DNA of 33,387 bases from Candidatus Thermoplasmatota archaeon (GCA_035540375.1 DATLGO010000108.1:1-33387), one strand, 5' to 3'. Shown: positions 7,989 to 14,578, numbered from the stretch's first letter. Numbers and translations are program-made. Notes: generated by a model not told the origin, from the letters alone.

Positions 7989-7996
7989 CTTATATG
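7989..7996 (+). promoter_or_regulatory. Second TATA-like box in the Lsm/metAP gap
   Basis: CTTATATG predicts transcription from about 8017, immediately before the self-complementary segment 8021-8086. Confidence 0.5.
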
Positions 7997-8014
7997 TAGG
8001 CGCATAGGCCAATA

Positions 8015-8120
8015 CGCCTTGGAAGGGCCCGGCTGGTAGTTGTTAAGTGCATCCCATCCCCTCCTAGTGAGGCCAGCACCCCTTCCATTCTCATCCGTGT
8101 CGCGCCCGCGCGCGACACGG
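8015..8120 (+). ncRNA. Candidate structured small RNA
   Basis: This segment follows two TATA-like boxes and encodes no credible protein. It can fold into GGAAGGG (8021-8027) paired with CCCTTCC (8080-8086), GCTGG (8032-8036) with CCAGC (8073-8077), and an inner hairpin CCTC (8060-8063) with GAGG (8069-8072). A perfect 10-bp hairpin at 8095-8120 closes the unit. It is less G+C-rich than neighbouring coding sequence. I could not match it to tRNA, 5S rRNA, SRP RNA, or clear C/D or H/ACA boxes. Both ends are inferred from the TATA spacing and the hairpin. Existence of a transcript is inference. Confidence 0.4.
8095..8120 (+). terminator. Perfect 10-bp inverted repeat, possible 3' end signal
   Basis: CCGTGTCGCG (8095-8104) and CGCGACACGG (8111-8120) are exact reverse complements around the loop CCCGCG. 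It sits between the candidate RNA and the 3' end of the methionine aminopeptidase gene and could end transcripts from either side. No T-run follows, so the mechanism is open. Confidence 0.45.
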
Positions 8121-8135
8121 AATCCGCTGTCCGAG

Positions 8136-9044
8136 CTAAGGCTCCGCGCCGCGCGTCGTGACGACGACGCCGCTCTCCTCGACGAGCACGGTGTGCTCGA
8201 ACTGCGCCACCATGCCCTGGCCGGCTTCGCGCAGGACCGGATATTGCTTCACGGCGCCCGATCGCTCGAGAAGGCGCAGCGCGTAGGCGAGCTTCGCCTC
8301 GGGCACGGCCTTCGCGATCCATCGGCCTGCGAACGGCAGGTGGGGGTGGTGCTCCTCGATGTACGCGAGGGCCTTGCGCGCGAGCGGATCGCGCTGCGGG
8401 CGCGCCGCCAGGAAATGGTAGATGTTGCCGCCTTGCGCGTCCCGCACCTGGCCGGCGCCGTTCGTCGCGAAGGGCTCGATCGCGATCGCGATGCCCGCGG
8501 GCAGCGACCCGCGCCCGGACGGCACGCTCGGGATGCTGATGCCCGCGTGCTGATGATAATGGTCCACGCTGTGGCCCGTCAGGTTCGCGATCGGCCGGAA
8601 ACCGAGCGCATGCATCGTGGACTCGACCGTTTCGCCGATCTCGCGGATCGCGAGCCCGGGCTTCACCATCGGAACGACCTTCGCGAGGCTCGCGCGCGAG
8701 GCCTCGAGGAGCGTGTCCCACTTCCCGGTGCCGCCGACCTCGACGGTCGTCGCCGTGTCGCCGATGTAGCCGTCGACCTGGGCGCCCACATCGAGCTTGA
8801 CGACGTCGCCGCGCTTGAGGGTCGACGCGTCGCCGGGGGCCGCGGTGTAGTGGGCGGCGTCCTCGTTGAGCGACGTGCAGCAGGGAAACGCGGGAGACGC
8901 GCCCTCGCGGACGATGAAGGCCTCGACCTCGGTCGCGACGTCGACGAGCTTCGCGCCCTCCACGAGGAGCGTCGCGCCGTAGTCGCGCGCGCGCCCCGCG
9001 ACGCGGCCCGCCTTCAGGTATTTCTCGCGCACGGTCGCGTCCAT
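8136..9044 (-). CDS. map: Methionine aminopeptidase, type II
   Basis: A 302-residue archaeal type II methionine aminopeptidase that removes initiator Met from nascent proteins. The five metal ligands are visible at the spacing of characterised archaeal enzymes: D85 (KLDVGAQ) and D96 (YIGDTA), H158 (LTGHSVD), E190 (AIEPFAT) and E283 (QFEHTV). H65 in DAAHYT is the substrate-binding histidine. The region from about 195 to 265 is the type II-specific helical insert. It is the last gene of the aMBF1 - Sua5 - map operon; its ATG shares one base with the stop codon of sua5 (TGATG), implying coupled translation. Confidence 0.96.
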   Translation of the reverse strand: MDATVREKYLKAGRVAGRARDYGATLLVEGAKLVDVATEVEAFIVREGASPAFPCCTSLNEDAAHYTAAPGDASTLKRGDVVKLDVGAQVDGYIGDTATTVEVGGTGKWDTLLEASRASLAKVVPMVKPGLAIREIGETVESTMHALGFRPIANLTGHSVDHYHQHAGISIPSVPSGRGSLPAGIAIAIEPFATNGAGQVRDAQGGNIYHFLAARPQRDPLARKALAYIEEHHPHLPFAGRWIAKAVPEAKLAYALRLLERSGAVKQYPVLREAGQGMVAQFEHTVLVEESGVVVTTRGAEP

Positions 9045-9652
9045 CAGAAGCCCTCGAACGTCGAGGCGGCAACGGCCCCCTCGCGGATCACCTTTACGGA
9101 GGCGCCCGTCGCGTCCACCATCGTGCTCGCGGTGCCCGGCAGCGGCCCGTCATCCACGTAGAGCGCGACGCGATCGCCGAGCTGCGCGACGGCCTCGTCG
9201 ATCGTGCGCGCGGGAGGGCGCTTGTGGACGTTCGCGCTCGTGACCGTGAAGGGTCCGAAGTGCGCCGCGAGCGCGCGTGCGAAGGCGTTCGCCGGGACGC
9301 GCACGGCGACGGTCGGGCCGGCCGCCGTGACCACGTCCGGGACCGTGTCGCGGGCGGGAAGCACGAGCGTCACCGCGCCCGGCAGGAAGCGCTCCGCGAG
9401 GCGCCGCGCGAGCGGCGTCACGTGCGCGACGTGCCGCGCGTCCTCGAGGTCGGCAACGCAGACGGGAAGCGGCTGGTCCGGCGGCCGCTCCTTCGCGCGG
9501 AAGACGGCGAGGCACGCGTCCTCGTCGAGCGCGTCCGCCGCAAGCCCGTAGAGCGTGTCGGTGGGGACGACGGCGAGGTGGCCCGCGTCGAGCGCGAGCG
9601 TGGCGCGCGCGACGGCGTCGTCGTCCGAGGCCCGCACCTGCTCCACGTTCAT
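9044..9652 (-). CDS. Sua5/YciO/YrdC threonylcarbamoyl-AMP synthase
   Basis: A 202-residue YrdC-domain protein that makes threonylcarbamoyl-adenylate from threonine, bicarbonate and ATP, the first step of t6A modification at position 37 of ANN-decoding tRNAs. Family motifs are PTDTLYGLAAD (30-40), the basic KERPPDQPL (54-62), and TSANVHKRP in the nucleotide-binding region. It is the short form without the C-terminal Sua5 domain. ATG 9652 overlaps the aMBF1 stop by 4 nt (ATGA) and its own stop overlaps the map start by one base, so this is a tightly coupled three-gene operon. A tRNA-Asn, a t6A substrate, occurs in the same window, but that is not evidence of linkage. Confidence 0.93.
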   Translation of the reverse strand: MNVEQVRASDDDAVARATLALDAGHLAVVPTDTLYGLAADALDEDACLAVFRAKERPPDQPLPVCVADLEDARHVAHVTPLARRLAERFLPGAVTLVLPARDTVPDVVTAAGPTVAVRVPANAFARALAAHFGPFTVTSANVHKRPPARTIDEAVAQLGDRVALYVDDGPLPGTASTMVDATGASVKVIREGAVAASTFEGF

Positions 9653-10155
9653 TCCTTCTTCTTCGAGCGTTCGCGCTTCACGAGGTCTCCGAGCGTGAAG
9701 CCCTTCGCCTCGCCCGCTCGGCCGGCGGTCGGCACGAGGTCGGGTTTTTCCATGAGCTTGATGCCGAGCTCCCGCTCGAGCTTCTTGACGAGGGCGTCGT
9801 CGGGCAGGCTCGTGCCGGCCTCGACGTGGTCGAGGACGGTCTTGCGCTCGTTGATCTTCTTCCCGAGCGCTTCCGTCGTCTCGAACCCCTTGCGGACGCG
9901 TGCCTGACGGATCACGGACCCGAAATCGGGGATGAGTTCCTCCTGCATCTGGTCGTAGACGTCGCGCGGCCGCGCGCGCCGGGCCCGCTCGTCCAGGCGC
10001 TCGACGACGCGGCTCCGTCCGGTCACCTCGGTCGCGTGCCCCGCGACCTCGACGCCGAACTTGACGCAATTCCCGCACACGCTCATCGCGGTGCCTTCGA
10101 CGACGGCGCGGCGGAGGCTCGCCTGCTCCTTTCCGCACATCTCGCAGGGTGGCAT
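9649..10155 (-). CDS. Archaeal multiprotein bridging factor aMBF1
   Basis: A 168-residue protein with an N-terminal zinc ribbon (C4, C7, C27, C30) and an XRE/Cro-type helix-turn-helix at about 75-132 (FGSVIRQARVRKGFETTEAL, then ERKTVLDHVEAGTSLPDD). This is the layout of archaeal MBF1, linked to the small ribosomal subunit and to transcription. A basic tail, RERSKKKE, ends the protein. It leads an operon with sua5 and map, so translation- and tRNA-related functions are grouped. TTTATG at 10185-10190 on the minus strand, about 32 nt upstream of the ATG, marks the promoter. PAN is transcribed divergently from the same 124-bp gap. Confidence 0.93.
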   Translation of the reverse strand: MPPCEMCGKEQASLRRAVVEGTAMSVCGNCVKFGVEVAGHATEVTGRSRVVERLDERARRARPRDVYDQMQEELIPDFGSVIRQARVRKGFETTEALGKKINERKTVLDHVEAGTSLPDDALVKKLERELGIKLMEKPDLVPTAGRAGEAKGFTLGDLVKRERSKKKE

Positions 10156-10184
10156 GGACGCGCCCGCCTAGACCGAACGTTCTC

Positions 10185-10190
10185 CATAAA
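10185..10190 (-). promoter_or_regulatory. TATA-like box for the aMBF1-sua5-map operon
   Basis: TTTATG on the minus strand, flanked by CC and G, 30-35 nt from ATG 10155. Confidence 0.5.
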
Positions 10191-10252
10191 GGTTCGCGCG
10201 CGCGGGCCTGTCCGCGTCCTCCATCATCACCCAGCGAGGGATACGGGAAAGC

Positions 10253-10262
10253 CTAAATAAAG
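10253..10262 (+). promoter_or_regulatory. TATA-like box for PAN
   Basis: CTAAATAAAG is the most A/T-rich element of the divergent gap. Its first T is 26 nt before GTG 10280 and 53 nt before ATG 10307, which leaves the choice of start open. Confidence 0.6.
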
Positions 10263-10279
10263 AGAAAGAATAACGCAGC

Positions 10280-11563
10280 GTGTCGGCTTCTTCTCGTGGT
10301 GCCCGCATGCCCGATGACGATACCTCCGATTCGATTCCGATGGAGCGCACGGATCTCACGGGCGAGGAATACCACCGCTACCTGATGGAGCGCGTGAAGC
10401 ACCTCGAGGACCGCAACGCCCAGCTGCGCGACCAGAAGCGCCGCCTGGAGACCCAGTACCGGAACGCCGAGAACGACCGGCAGCGGGTCACGCGGGACCT
10501 CAAGCACCTCAAGACCGAGATCGAGAAGCTGAAGTCGCCCCCCCTCATCGTGGGATACGTCAAGGATACCCTCGAGGACGGGCGCATCATCCTCAAGTCC
10601 TCCACGGGCCCGCACTTCGTCGTCCACGTGGCCGACTTCGTCGACCGGACGAACATGAAGCCGGGCGACCGCGTGTCGCTCAACCAGCAGAGCCTGAGCG
10701 TCGTCGGCGTGCTTCCCGCGAGCCTCGATCCCCAGGTGTACGGCGCCGAGGTCATCGACGCCCCCACCGTCTCGTACGAGGACATCGGCGGCATGAAGGA
10801 CCAGATCCGCGAGATCCGCGAGGCCGTCGAGCTGCCCCTCCTGCGGCCGGAGCTCTTCGCGAAGGTCGGGATCGACCCGCCGAAGGGCGTCCTCCTGCAC
10901 GGCCCCCCGGGCACGGGCAAGACGCTCATCGCGAAGGCCGTCGCGCACCAGACGAACGCGACCTTCATCCGCCTCGCGGGCAGCGAGCTCGTGCAGAAGT
11001 ACATCGGCGAGGGCGCCCGCCTCGTGCGCGAGCTCTTCCAGATGGCCCGCGCGAAGGCCCCCACGATCCTCTTCGTGGACGAGCTGGACGCCATCGGCGC
11101 GTCGCGCTACGAGGCCTCGACCTCGGGCGACCGCGAGGTGCAGCGGACGCTCATGCAGCTCCTCTCCGAGATGGATGGATTCTCGCCGCGCGGAGACGTC
11201 AAGATCATCGGCGCGACGAACCGCCCCGACATGCTCGATACCGCCCTCCTGCGCCCGGGCCGCTTCGACCGGATCATCGAGATCCCGTCGCCGGACCTCG
11301 AGGGCCGCAAGGAGATCTTCTCGATCCACGCGCGCCGCATGAGCATCGCGCCGGACGTCGACGTGCCGCGCCTCGCGCTCCTCGTCGGCGAGGGCACGAC
11401 GGGCGCCGACATCAAGGCCATCTGCACGGAGGCCGGCATGTTCGCGATCCGCGACGAGCGCGACGTCGTCACGATGGACGACTTCTCGAAGGCCGTCCAC
11501 AAGATCCGCGGCGCCGACTTCGGCGGGAAGCAGAACCTGTCGAAGGACGCGGCGTTTGCCTGA
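10280..11563 (+). CDS. pan: Proteasome-activating nucleotidase (PAN), AAA+ unfoldase
   Basis: A 427-residue AAA+ ATPase of the PAN/Rpt family, which unfolds proteins and feeds them into the 20S proteasome. Order: N-terminal coiled coil (about 28-86), OB domain (about 88-150), AAA+ domain with Walker A GPPGTGKT (208-215), pore loop KYIGEG (240-245), Walker B ILFVDELD (263-270), SRH ATNRPD and arginine-finger LLRPGRFD, then a C-terminal helical lid. GTG 10280 gives near-leaderless spacing; ATG 10307 would remove nine residues and leave all domains intact. The last residues are KDAAFA, so the hydrophobic-Tyr-X motif that docks PAN onto the 20S ring is missing. No proteasome subunit gene is in the window. 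Confidence 0.95.
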   Translation: MSASSRGARMPDDDTSDSIPMERTDLTGEEYHRYLMERVKHLEDRNAQLRDQKRRLETQYRNAENDRQRVTRDLKHLKTEIEKLKSPPLIVGYVKDTLEDGRIILKSSTGPHFVVHVADFVDRTNMKPGDRVSLNQQSLSVVGVLPASLDPQVYGAEVIDAPTVSYEDIGGMKDQIREIREAVELPLLRPELFAKVGIDPPKGVLLHGPPGTGKTLIAKAVAHQTNATFIRLAGSELVQKYIGEGARLVRELFQMARAKAPTILFVDELDAIGASRYEASTSGDREVQRTLMQLLSEMDGFSPRGDVKIIGATNRPDMLDTALLRPGRFDRIIEIPSPDLEGRKEIFSIHARRMSIAPDVDVPRLALLVGEGTTGADIKAICTEAGMFAIRDERDVVTMDDFSKAVHKIRGADFGGKQNLSKDAAFA

Positions 11564-11625
11564 GGGCTGGCACCCGCCGCGCTGCGGCGAGGCGGAAATT
11601 CGGGGCTTTCAGCGGTGCACTCCGT

Positions 11626-11678
11626 GACATGAGTTCCACACCTCGGCCTCGCCTGCGGGCGAGGCCTCGGCTCATGTC
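11626..11678. repeat. Two-stage hairpin (8-bp outer, 9-bp inner stem)
   Basis: GACATGAG (11626-11633) pairs perfectly with CTCATGTC (11671-11678). Inside, GGCCTCGCC (11645-11653) pairs with GGCGAGGCC (11658-11666) around the loop TGCG. It starts 63 bp after the PAN stop codon and may be part of its 3' end or an independent element. Confidence 0.75.
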
Positions 11679-11679
11679 C

Positions 11680-11699
11680 GCCCGACCTGCGGGTCGGGC
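11680..11699. repeat. Perfect 8-bp hairpin with TGCG loop
   Basis: GCCCGACC (11680-11687) and GGTCGGGC (11692-11699) flank the loop TGCG, the same loop as the preceding hairpin, one base away from it. Confidence 0.75.
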
Positions 11700-11772
11700 A
11701 CGCCGCAGCGTTCCGCAGAACCGCAGAACGTCGCCACCGCAGCAGCGTGACGCTGCGGCTCGCCCCCCAGCG

Positions 11773-11794
11773 CCAGGGGGCTGCCGCCCCCTGG
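11773..11794. repeat. Perfect 9-bp hairpin with TGCC loop
   Basis: CCAGGGGGC (11773-11781) and GCCCCCTGG (11786-11794) flank the loop TGCC. Similar hairpins recur in intergenic regions of many high-GC prokaryotes, so it may be a dispersed element. Confidence 0.7.
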
Positions 11795-11932
11795 ACCCCC
11801 GACCCAAACCCGCGTTGCTTTCTCGAACGGCGCTCGGGTTCTACGACCCTTCTTGAGCGGGCGTGTGGGGGGCGCGCGGGGGCGCCTCCCTCGACCCTCG
11901 ACCTTCTGAACCCGGGCGCGAACACCGGCTGC

Positions 11933-12202
11933 GGTCCCGGTCCCGGTCCCGGTCCCGGTCCCGGTCCCGACGCCCGGACCCGAGCCCGGTCCCGGCGCCC
12001 GGCACCCGACGCCCGGACCCGGTCCCGAATCCCGGCGTCCGGCACCCGGTCCCGACGCCCGGTCCCGGCTCCCGGTCCCGGCGCCCGGCTCCCGGTCCCG
12101 GCGCCCGGCACCCGAGACCCGGCGCCCGGCACCCGGTCCCGGCGCCCGGCACCCGAGACCCGGCTCCCGGTCCCGACGCCCGGCACCCGAGACCCGGCGC
12201 CC
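11933..12202. repeat. C-rich minisatellite, G-quadruplex-prone on the minus strand
   Basis: It begins with six exact GGTCCC units (11933-11968) and continues as degenerate six- and seven-base units (GGNCCC, GRNGCCC). A longer unit containing GGCACCCGAGACCCGG appears three times near 12107, 12149 and 12182. About 40 CCC runs are spaced mostly by three or four bases, so the minus strand is a run of GGG tracts with short loops. It ends 45 bp before the TATA box of the following gene. Confidence 0.85.
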
Positions 12203-12246
12203 GTGTCCTCTCTCCGAGGCCGCGGCGGCCCGTCGTCACGGTGGAG

Positions 12247-12252
12247 TTTAAG
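12247..12252 (+). promoter_or_regulatory. TATA-like box for the 12277 secreted protein
   Basis: TTTAAG lies 25-30 nt before GTG 12277, which fixes this start rather than the frame extending through the repeat. Confidence 0.65.
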
Positions 12253-12276
12253 GGCCGTGGCGCGGGTGCGCGGTGC

Positions 12277-13155
12277 GTGTCGCGCGCCTCCTTCGCGGTG
12301 GCTTTCGTCGCGCTCGTCGCGCTCGCGCCCCTCGCCGCGGCCCAGCCGGACCTGCCGGGCGTCTCGACGACGCTCGTGTCCGAGGTCCGGGACCCGGCGC
12401 AGCGCATCCCGGTGGACGCGCCCTTCGAGATGACGATCATCGTGAAGTACCGCTGGGGCGCGGGCGCGGTGCCGACGGGGCCGACGAAGATCGCGCTCGC
12501 GCCGGACCTCGTTCCGTCGTACGCCTCCGTGGAGCTGCCTCGGCCCGTGATCGAGCTCGAGATGCCGGTGCCTCCGGACAACGCGACGGGCGGCGAGATC
12601 GTGGCTTCGGCGCCCCTCGTCGTGACGCTCAAGCCGGGCGCGCCGGCCTTCGCCCGCGAGAACGTGACGATCCGGGCGACGGCCGAGCGCAACGGGAACC
12701 TGATGGCGGCGGCGCACACGTCGCCGAACATGCCGATCGTGCCCGAGTTCGCGGCCGTCGCGAACGTGACCTCGCCCGCGGAGTTCTTCGCGACGGGCGG
12801 CGGCGTGGCGCGCGTGCCGTTCGTCGTGCGCGTCGTCGCGAATGCGCCCGCGCACCTCACGTTCGAGCTGCCCACGAAGCCCGAGGGCTCGCGCGTCGTG
12901 GTCCCGGCCCCGATCGAGGTCCCCGCGGGCGAGTCCTCGACCACCGTCCACGTGGAGATCGCGATGCCGTGGACCTCGTCGTCCCGGAGCGTGCTCAACT
13001 TCATCGCGTCGCCCGCGTCGATCAAGGACGAGACGCTCCTCGGCGAAGGCGGCGAATCGGAGACGATCCTCGTGAGCGCGAGCGCGATCCCCGCGCCGGG
13101 GCTCCTCGTGGCGGCGCTCGGCGTCGCGCTCGCGGCGGGCCTCACCAGGCGCTGA
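12277..13155 (+). CDS. Secreted Ig-like protein with PGF-CTERM-like tail
   Basis: A 292-residue exported protein. After GTG comes a signal peptide (SRASFAVAFVALVALAPLAAA) with cleavage near AAA-QPD. The body is strand-rich, about two Ig/FN3-like sandwiches (VDAPFEMTIIVKYRWGAG; VARVPFVVRVVANAP), with N-x-S/T sites suitable for glycosylation. The C-terminus is IPAPG followed by a hydrophobic helix and a short basic end (TRR), the three-part layout of archaeosortase substrates. The PAPG motif is a variant of the usual PGF. It probably ends up lipid-anchored in the cell envelope; function is otherwise unknown. Its 3' end overlaps the convergent MBL gene by 14 bp. Confidence 0.8.
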   Translation: MSRASFAVAFVALVALAPLAAAQPDLPGVSTTLVSEVRDPAQRIPVDAPFEMTIIVKYRWGAGAVPTGPTKIALAPDLVPSYASVELPRPVIELEMPVPPDNATGGEIVASAPLVVTLKPGAPAFARENVTIRATAERNGNLMAAAHTSPNMPIVPEFAAVANVTSPAEFFATGGGVARVPFVVRVVANAPAHLTFELPTKPEGSRVVVPAPIEVPAGESSTTVHVEIAMPWTSSSRSVLNFIASPASIKDETLLGEGGESETILVSASAIPAPGLLVAALGVALAAGLTRR

Positions 13156-14017
13156 CGACAGTCCCTTCGCGCATGCGCGCGACGAGCGCGAGAAGGCGGC
13201 GGCGCATCTCGTCCGCCCCGGCGTGGCCGCGGCCTCCATGCCCCGGCAGCACCCACGCGAAGCGCGCGCGGCGCGCGAGCGCCTCGAGCGATGCCGTGAG
13301 GACGCTCCACGAGTGCCACGTGGCGTCGCGGAACGCCGTGAGGTCGTCCGTCGCGCGCGACCACGCGAGGGTGTCGCCCGTGAAGAGCAGCTCGTCGACG
13401 AGGAAGCACACGCTTCCCTCCGTGTGGCCGGGCACGTGGAGCGCGCGGACGCCCGGCGCGAGGTCGCGGTCGCCCGCGAGGAGGTCCGTCGCGGCGGGCG
13501 CGGCGTCGGCGTCCGCCTCGTGGATCCACACGCGCGCGCCGAAGCGCGCCGCGTACCGGTCGTAGTCCGCGACGTCGTCCCGGTGCGTGAGCAGGATGTC
13601 GGAGACGCCGCCCCGCGCCTCGAGCGCGTCGGCGAGCTTCGGCACCCACCGCGGCGCGTCGACGAGGAGGTTTCCCGCTTCTCGCGGCACAAAGTACGCG
13701 TTCGCGCCGAAGGAGTGGCGCGCGTTGTAGCCGACGAGGAACGCGCCCGGCGCGACCTCGAACGGGAACGCGTCGTCGGGCGCGCGCTCGCCGCGCGGCG
13801 CGCCGATCGAGCCCGTCGGGCACGCAAGGAGCGCGCGCCACGCGGCCGCTTTCTCCTCGGCCGTTTCCGGCGGGCGCGCGAAGTAAGAGCGCCCATCCGG
13901 CGCCTCCGCGATGAGGCCGGGCGCGACCTGGCGCGCGACATCGCAGTCGATGCACGTCGTGTCGACGTACCAGTCGCCGCCGCGGTCGAGCGCGTGGCGG
14001 CGTCGCGGGTCGGCCAT
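13142..14017 (-). CDS. Ferredoxin-like domain fused to MBL-fold hydrolase
   Basis: A 291-residue protein. Residues 1 to about 75 form a short ferredoxin-like module (CIDCDVARQVAP, later ACPTGSIG). The rest is a metallo-beta-lactamase fold with LLTHRDDVADY as the metal motif, VPGHTEGSV, LFTGDTL and VLPGHGG. Ferredoxin-MBL fusions of this kind occur in bacteria and archaea without a settled function. The ferredoxin part shows only three cysteines; the position expected to be Cys after CIDCD is Ala. ATG 14017 is used because the upstream open frame is antisense to the zinc-ribbon gene. TTAAG inside a palindrome at 14052-14063 may be its promoter. It is probably the last gene of a minus-strand group beginning at 15791. 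Confidence 0.85.
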   Translation of the reverse strand: MADPRRRHALDRGGDWYVDTTCIDCDVARQVAPGLIAEAPDGRSYFARPPETAEEKAAAWRALLACPTGSIGAPRGERAPDDAFPFEVAPGAFLVGYNARHSFGANAYFVPREAGNLLVDAPRWVPKLADALEARGGVSDILLTHRDDVADYDRYAARFGARVWIHEADADAAPAATDLLAGDRDLAPGVRALHVPGHTEGSVCFLVDELLFTGDTLAWSRATDDLTAFRDATWHSWSVLTASLEALARRARFAWVLPGHGGRGHAGADEMRRRLLALVARMREGTVVSAW

Positions 14018-14048
14018 GGGAGGGGAATTGCGCGGCGGGTGCTTGGCT

Positions 14049-14516
14049 TCAGCGCTTAAGCGCGGCGCCGCAGCGGTCGCAGTGGCGGTGGCCCGCCTCG
14101 GTGGCCGCCCCGCACGCCGGGCACGCGGCGCCCGCAAGCGTCGCGCCGCAGTGGCCGCAGTGCCGCGCGCCCGCGCGGGTCGCGGCGCCGCAGGCGGCGC
14201 AGGCGCCGCCCGCCGAAGCGAGGCCTTCGGCGACGCCGCCTGCCGCAATCGCGATCGCGGGGCGCGTTTCCGCCGCGACGTAGCGCGTCGCGGCGCCGAT
14301 GTAACCGTAGTAGGTCATCGCGCCGCCCACGGCGACGAGGACGAACGAGATCGTCATGCGGACGGCCGTTTCGCGGAACGCATTCACCGCCTTGACGGGG
14401 TCGACGGCAGACGGGAGCACGAGGCTCGTGACGCTGAAGTAGAGACCGACGACGAGGAGGGCGGGACCCGCGATCCGAAGGAGGCGGCGGGTCGGGGCCG
14501 TGAGGGTCGGCGCCAT
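14049..14516 (-). CDS. Membrane protein with C-terminal double zinc ribbon
   Basis: A 155-residue protein with two hydrophobic segments (RIAGPALLVVGLYFSVTSLV and MTISFVLVAVGGAMTYYGYI), a Gly/Ala linker and a C-terminal double zinc ribbon. Four Cys pairs occur as CAAC, CGHC, CPAC and CDRC, the DZR pattern, so the ribbons sit on one face of the membrane, probably cytoplasmic. Such ribbons mediate protein or nucleic-acid contacts; the partner is unknown. ATG 14516 is the first good start before the membrane segment. It lies 62 bp after the upstream membrane gene and 31 bp before the MBL gene in the same direction. Confidence 0.78.
   Translation of the reverse strand: MAPTLTAPTRRLLRIAGPALLVVGLYFSVTSLVLPSAVDPVKAVNAFRETAVRMTISFVLVAVGGAMTYYGYIGAATRYVAAETRPAIAIAAGGVAEGLASAGGACAACGAATRAGARHCGHCGATLAGAACPACGAATEAGHRHCDRCGAALKR
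14052..14063. promoter_or_regulatory. Perfect 12-bp palindrome at the zinc-ribbon gene 3' end
   Basis: GCGCTTAAGCGC covers the last codons before the zinc-ribbon stop and ends 35 bp upstream of the MBL ATG. Its TTAAG centre could act as a TATA box for the MBL gene; the symmetric flanks could bind a dimer. Weak evidence. Confidence 0.3.
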
Positions 14517-14578
14517 GGGGGGTGGAGCTGTGCGAGGTGGCTTGAACTTTTCAGGGTCCGCTGGCGGGGGGTCAGGGT

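Larger units (their letters stand above)
11564..12276. other. 713-bp gene-free stretch
   Basis: I see no credible gene here on either strand. It holds three perfect hairpins (11626-11794), a segment of mixed composition (11795-11932) with a small inverted repeat (AACCCG 11807-11812 and CGGGTT 11835-11840), a C-rich minisatellite (11933-12202) and the promoter of the next gene. Long frames through it read as Arg/Pro/Gly low complexity and are products of the repeats. Confidence 0.75.

Noticed and set aside
8041-8062. 5S rRNA fragment (GTTAAG and ATCCCATCCC present)
   Set aside because: The two motifs occur in the reverse order from 5S rRNA and the flanking helices do not match.
8021-8086. tRNA-like element (7-bp closing stem over 66 nt)
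   Set aside because: The closing stem is the right length, but there is no T-arm GTTC sequence and no anticodon arm.
11626-11794. attC-type integron site
   Set aside because: Hairpins are present, but there is no integrase, no cassette genes and no R/L box pattern.
11933-12202. CRISPR array
   Set aside because: Units are six to seven bases with no unique spacers and no cas genes nearby; it is a minisatellite.
11863-12276. N-terminal extension of the secreted protein through the repeat tract
   Set aside because: The extension reads as RSRSRS and Pro/Gly repeats before a clean signal peptide. TTTAAG at 12247-12252 fits a leaderless GTG at 12277.
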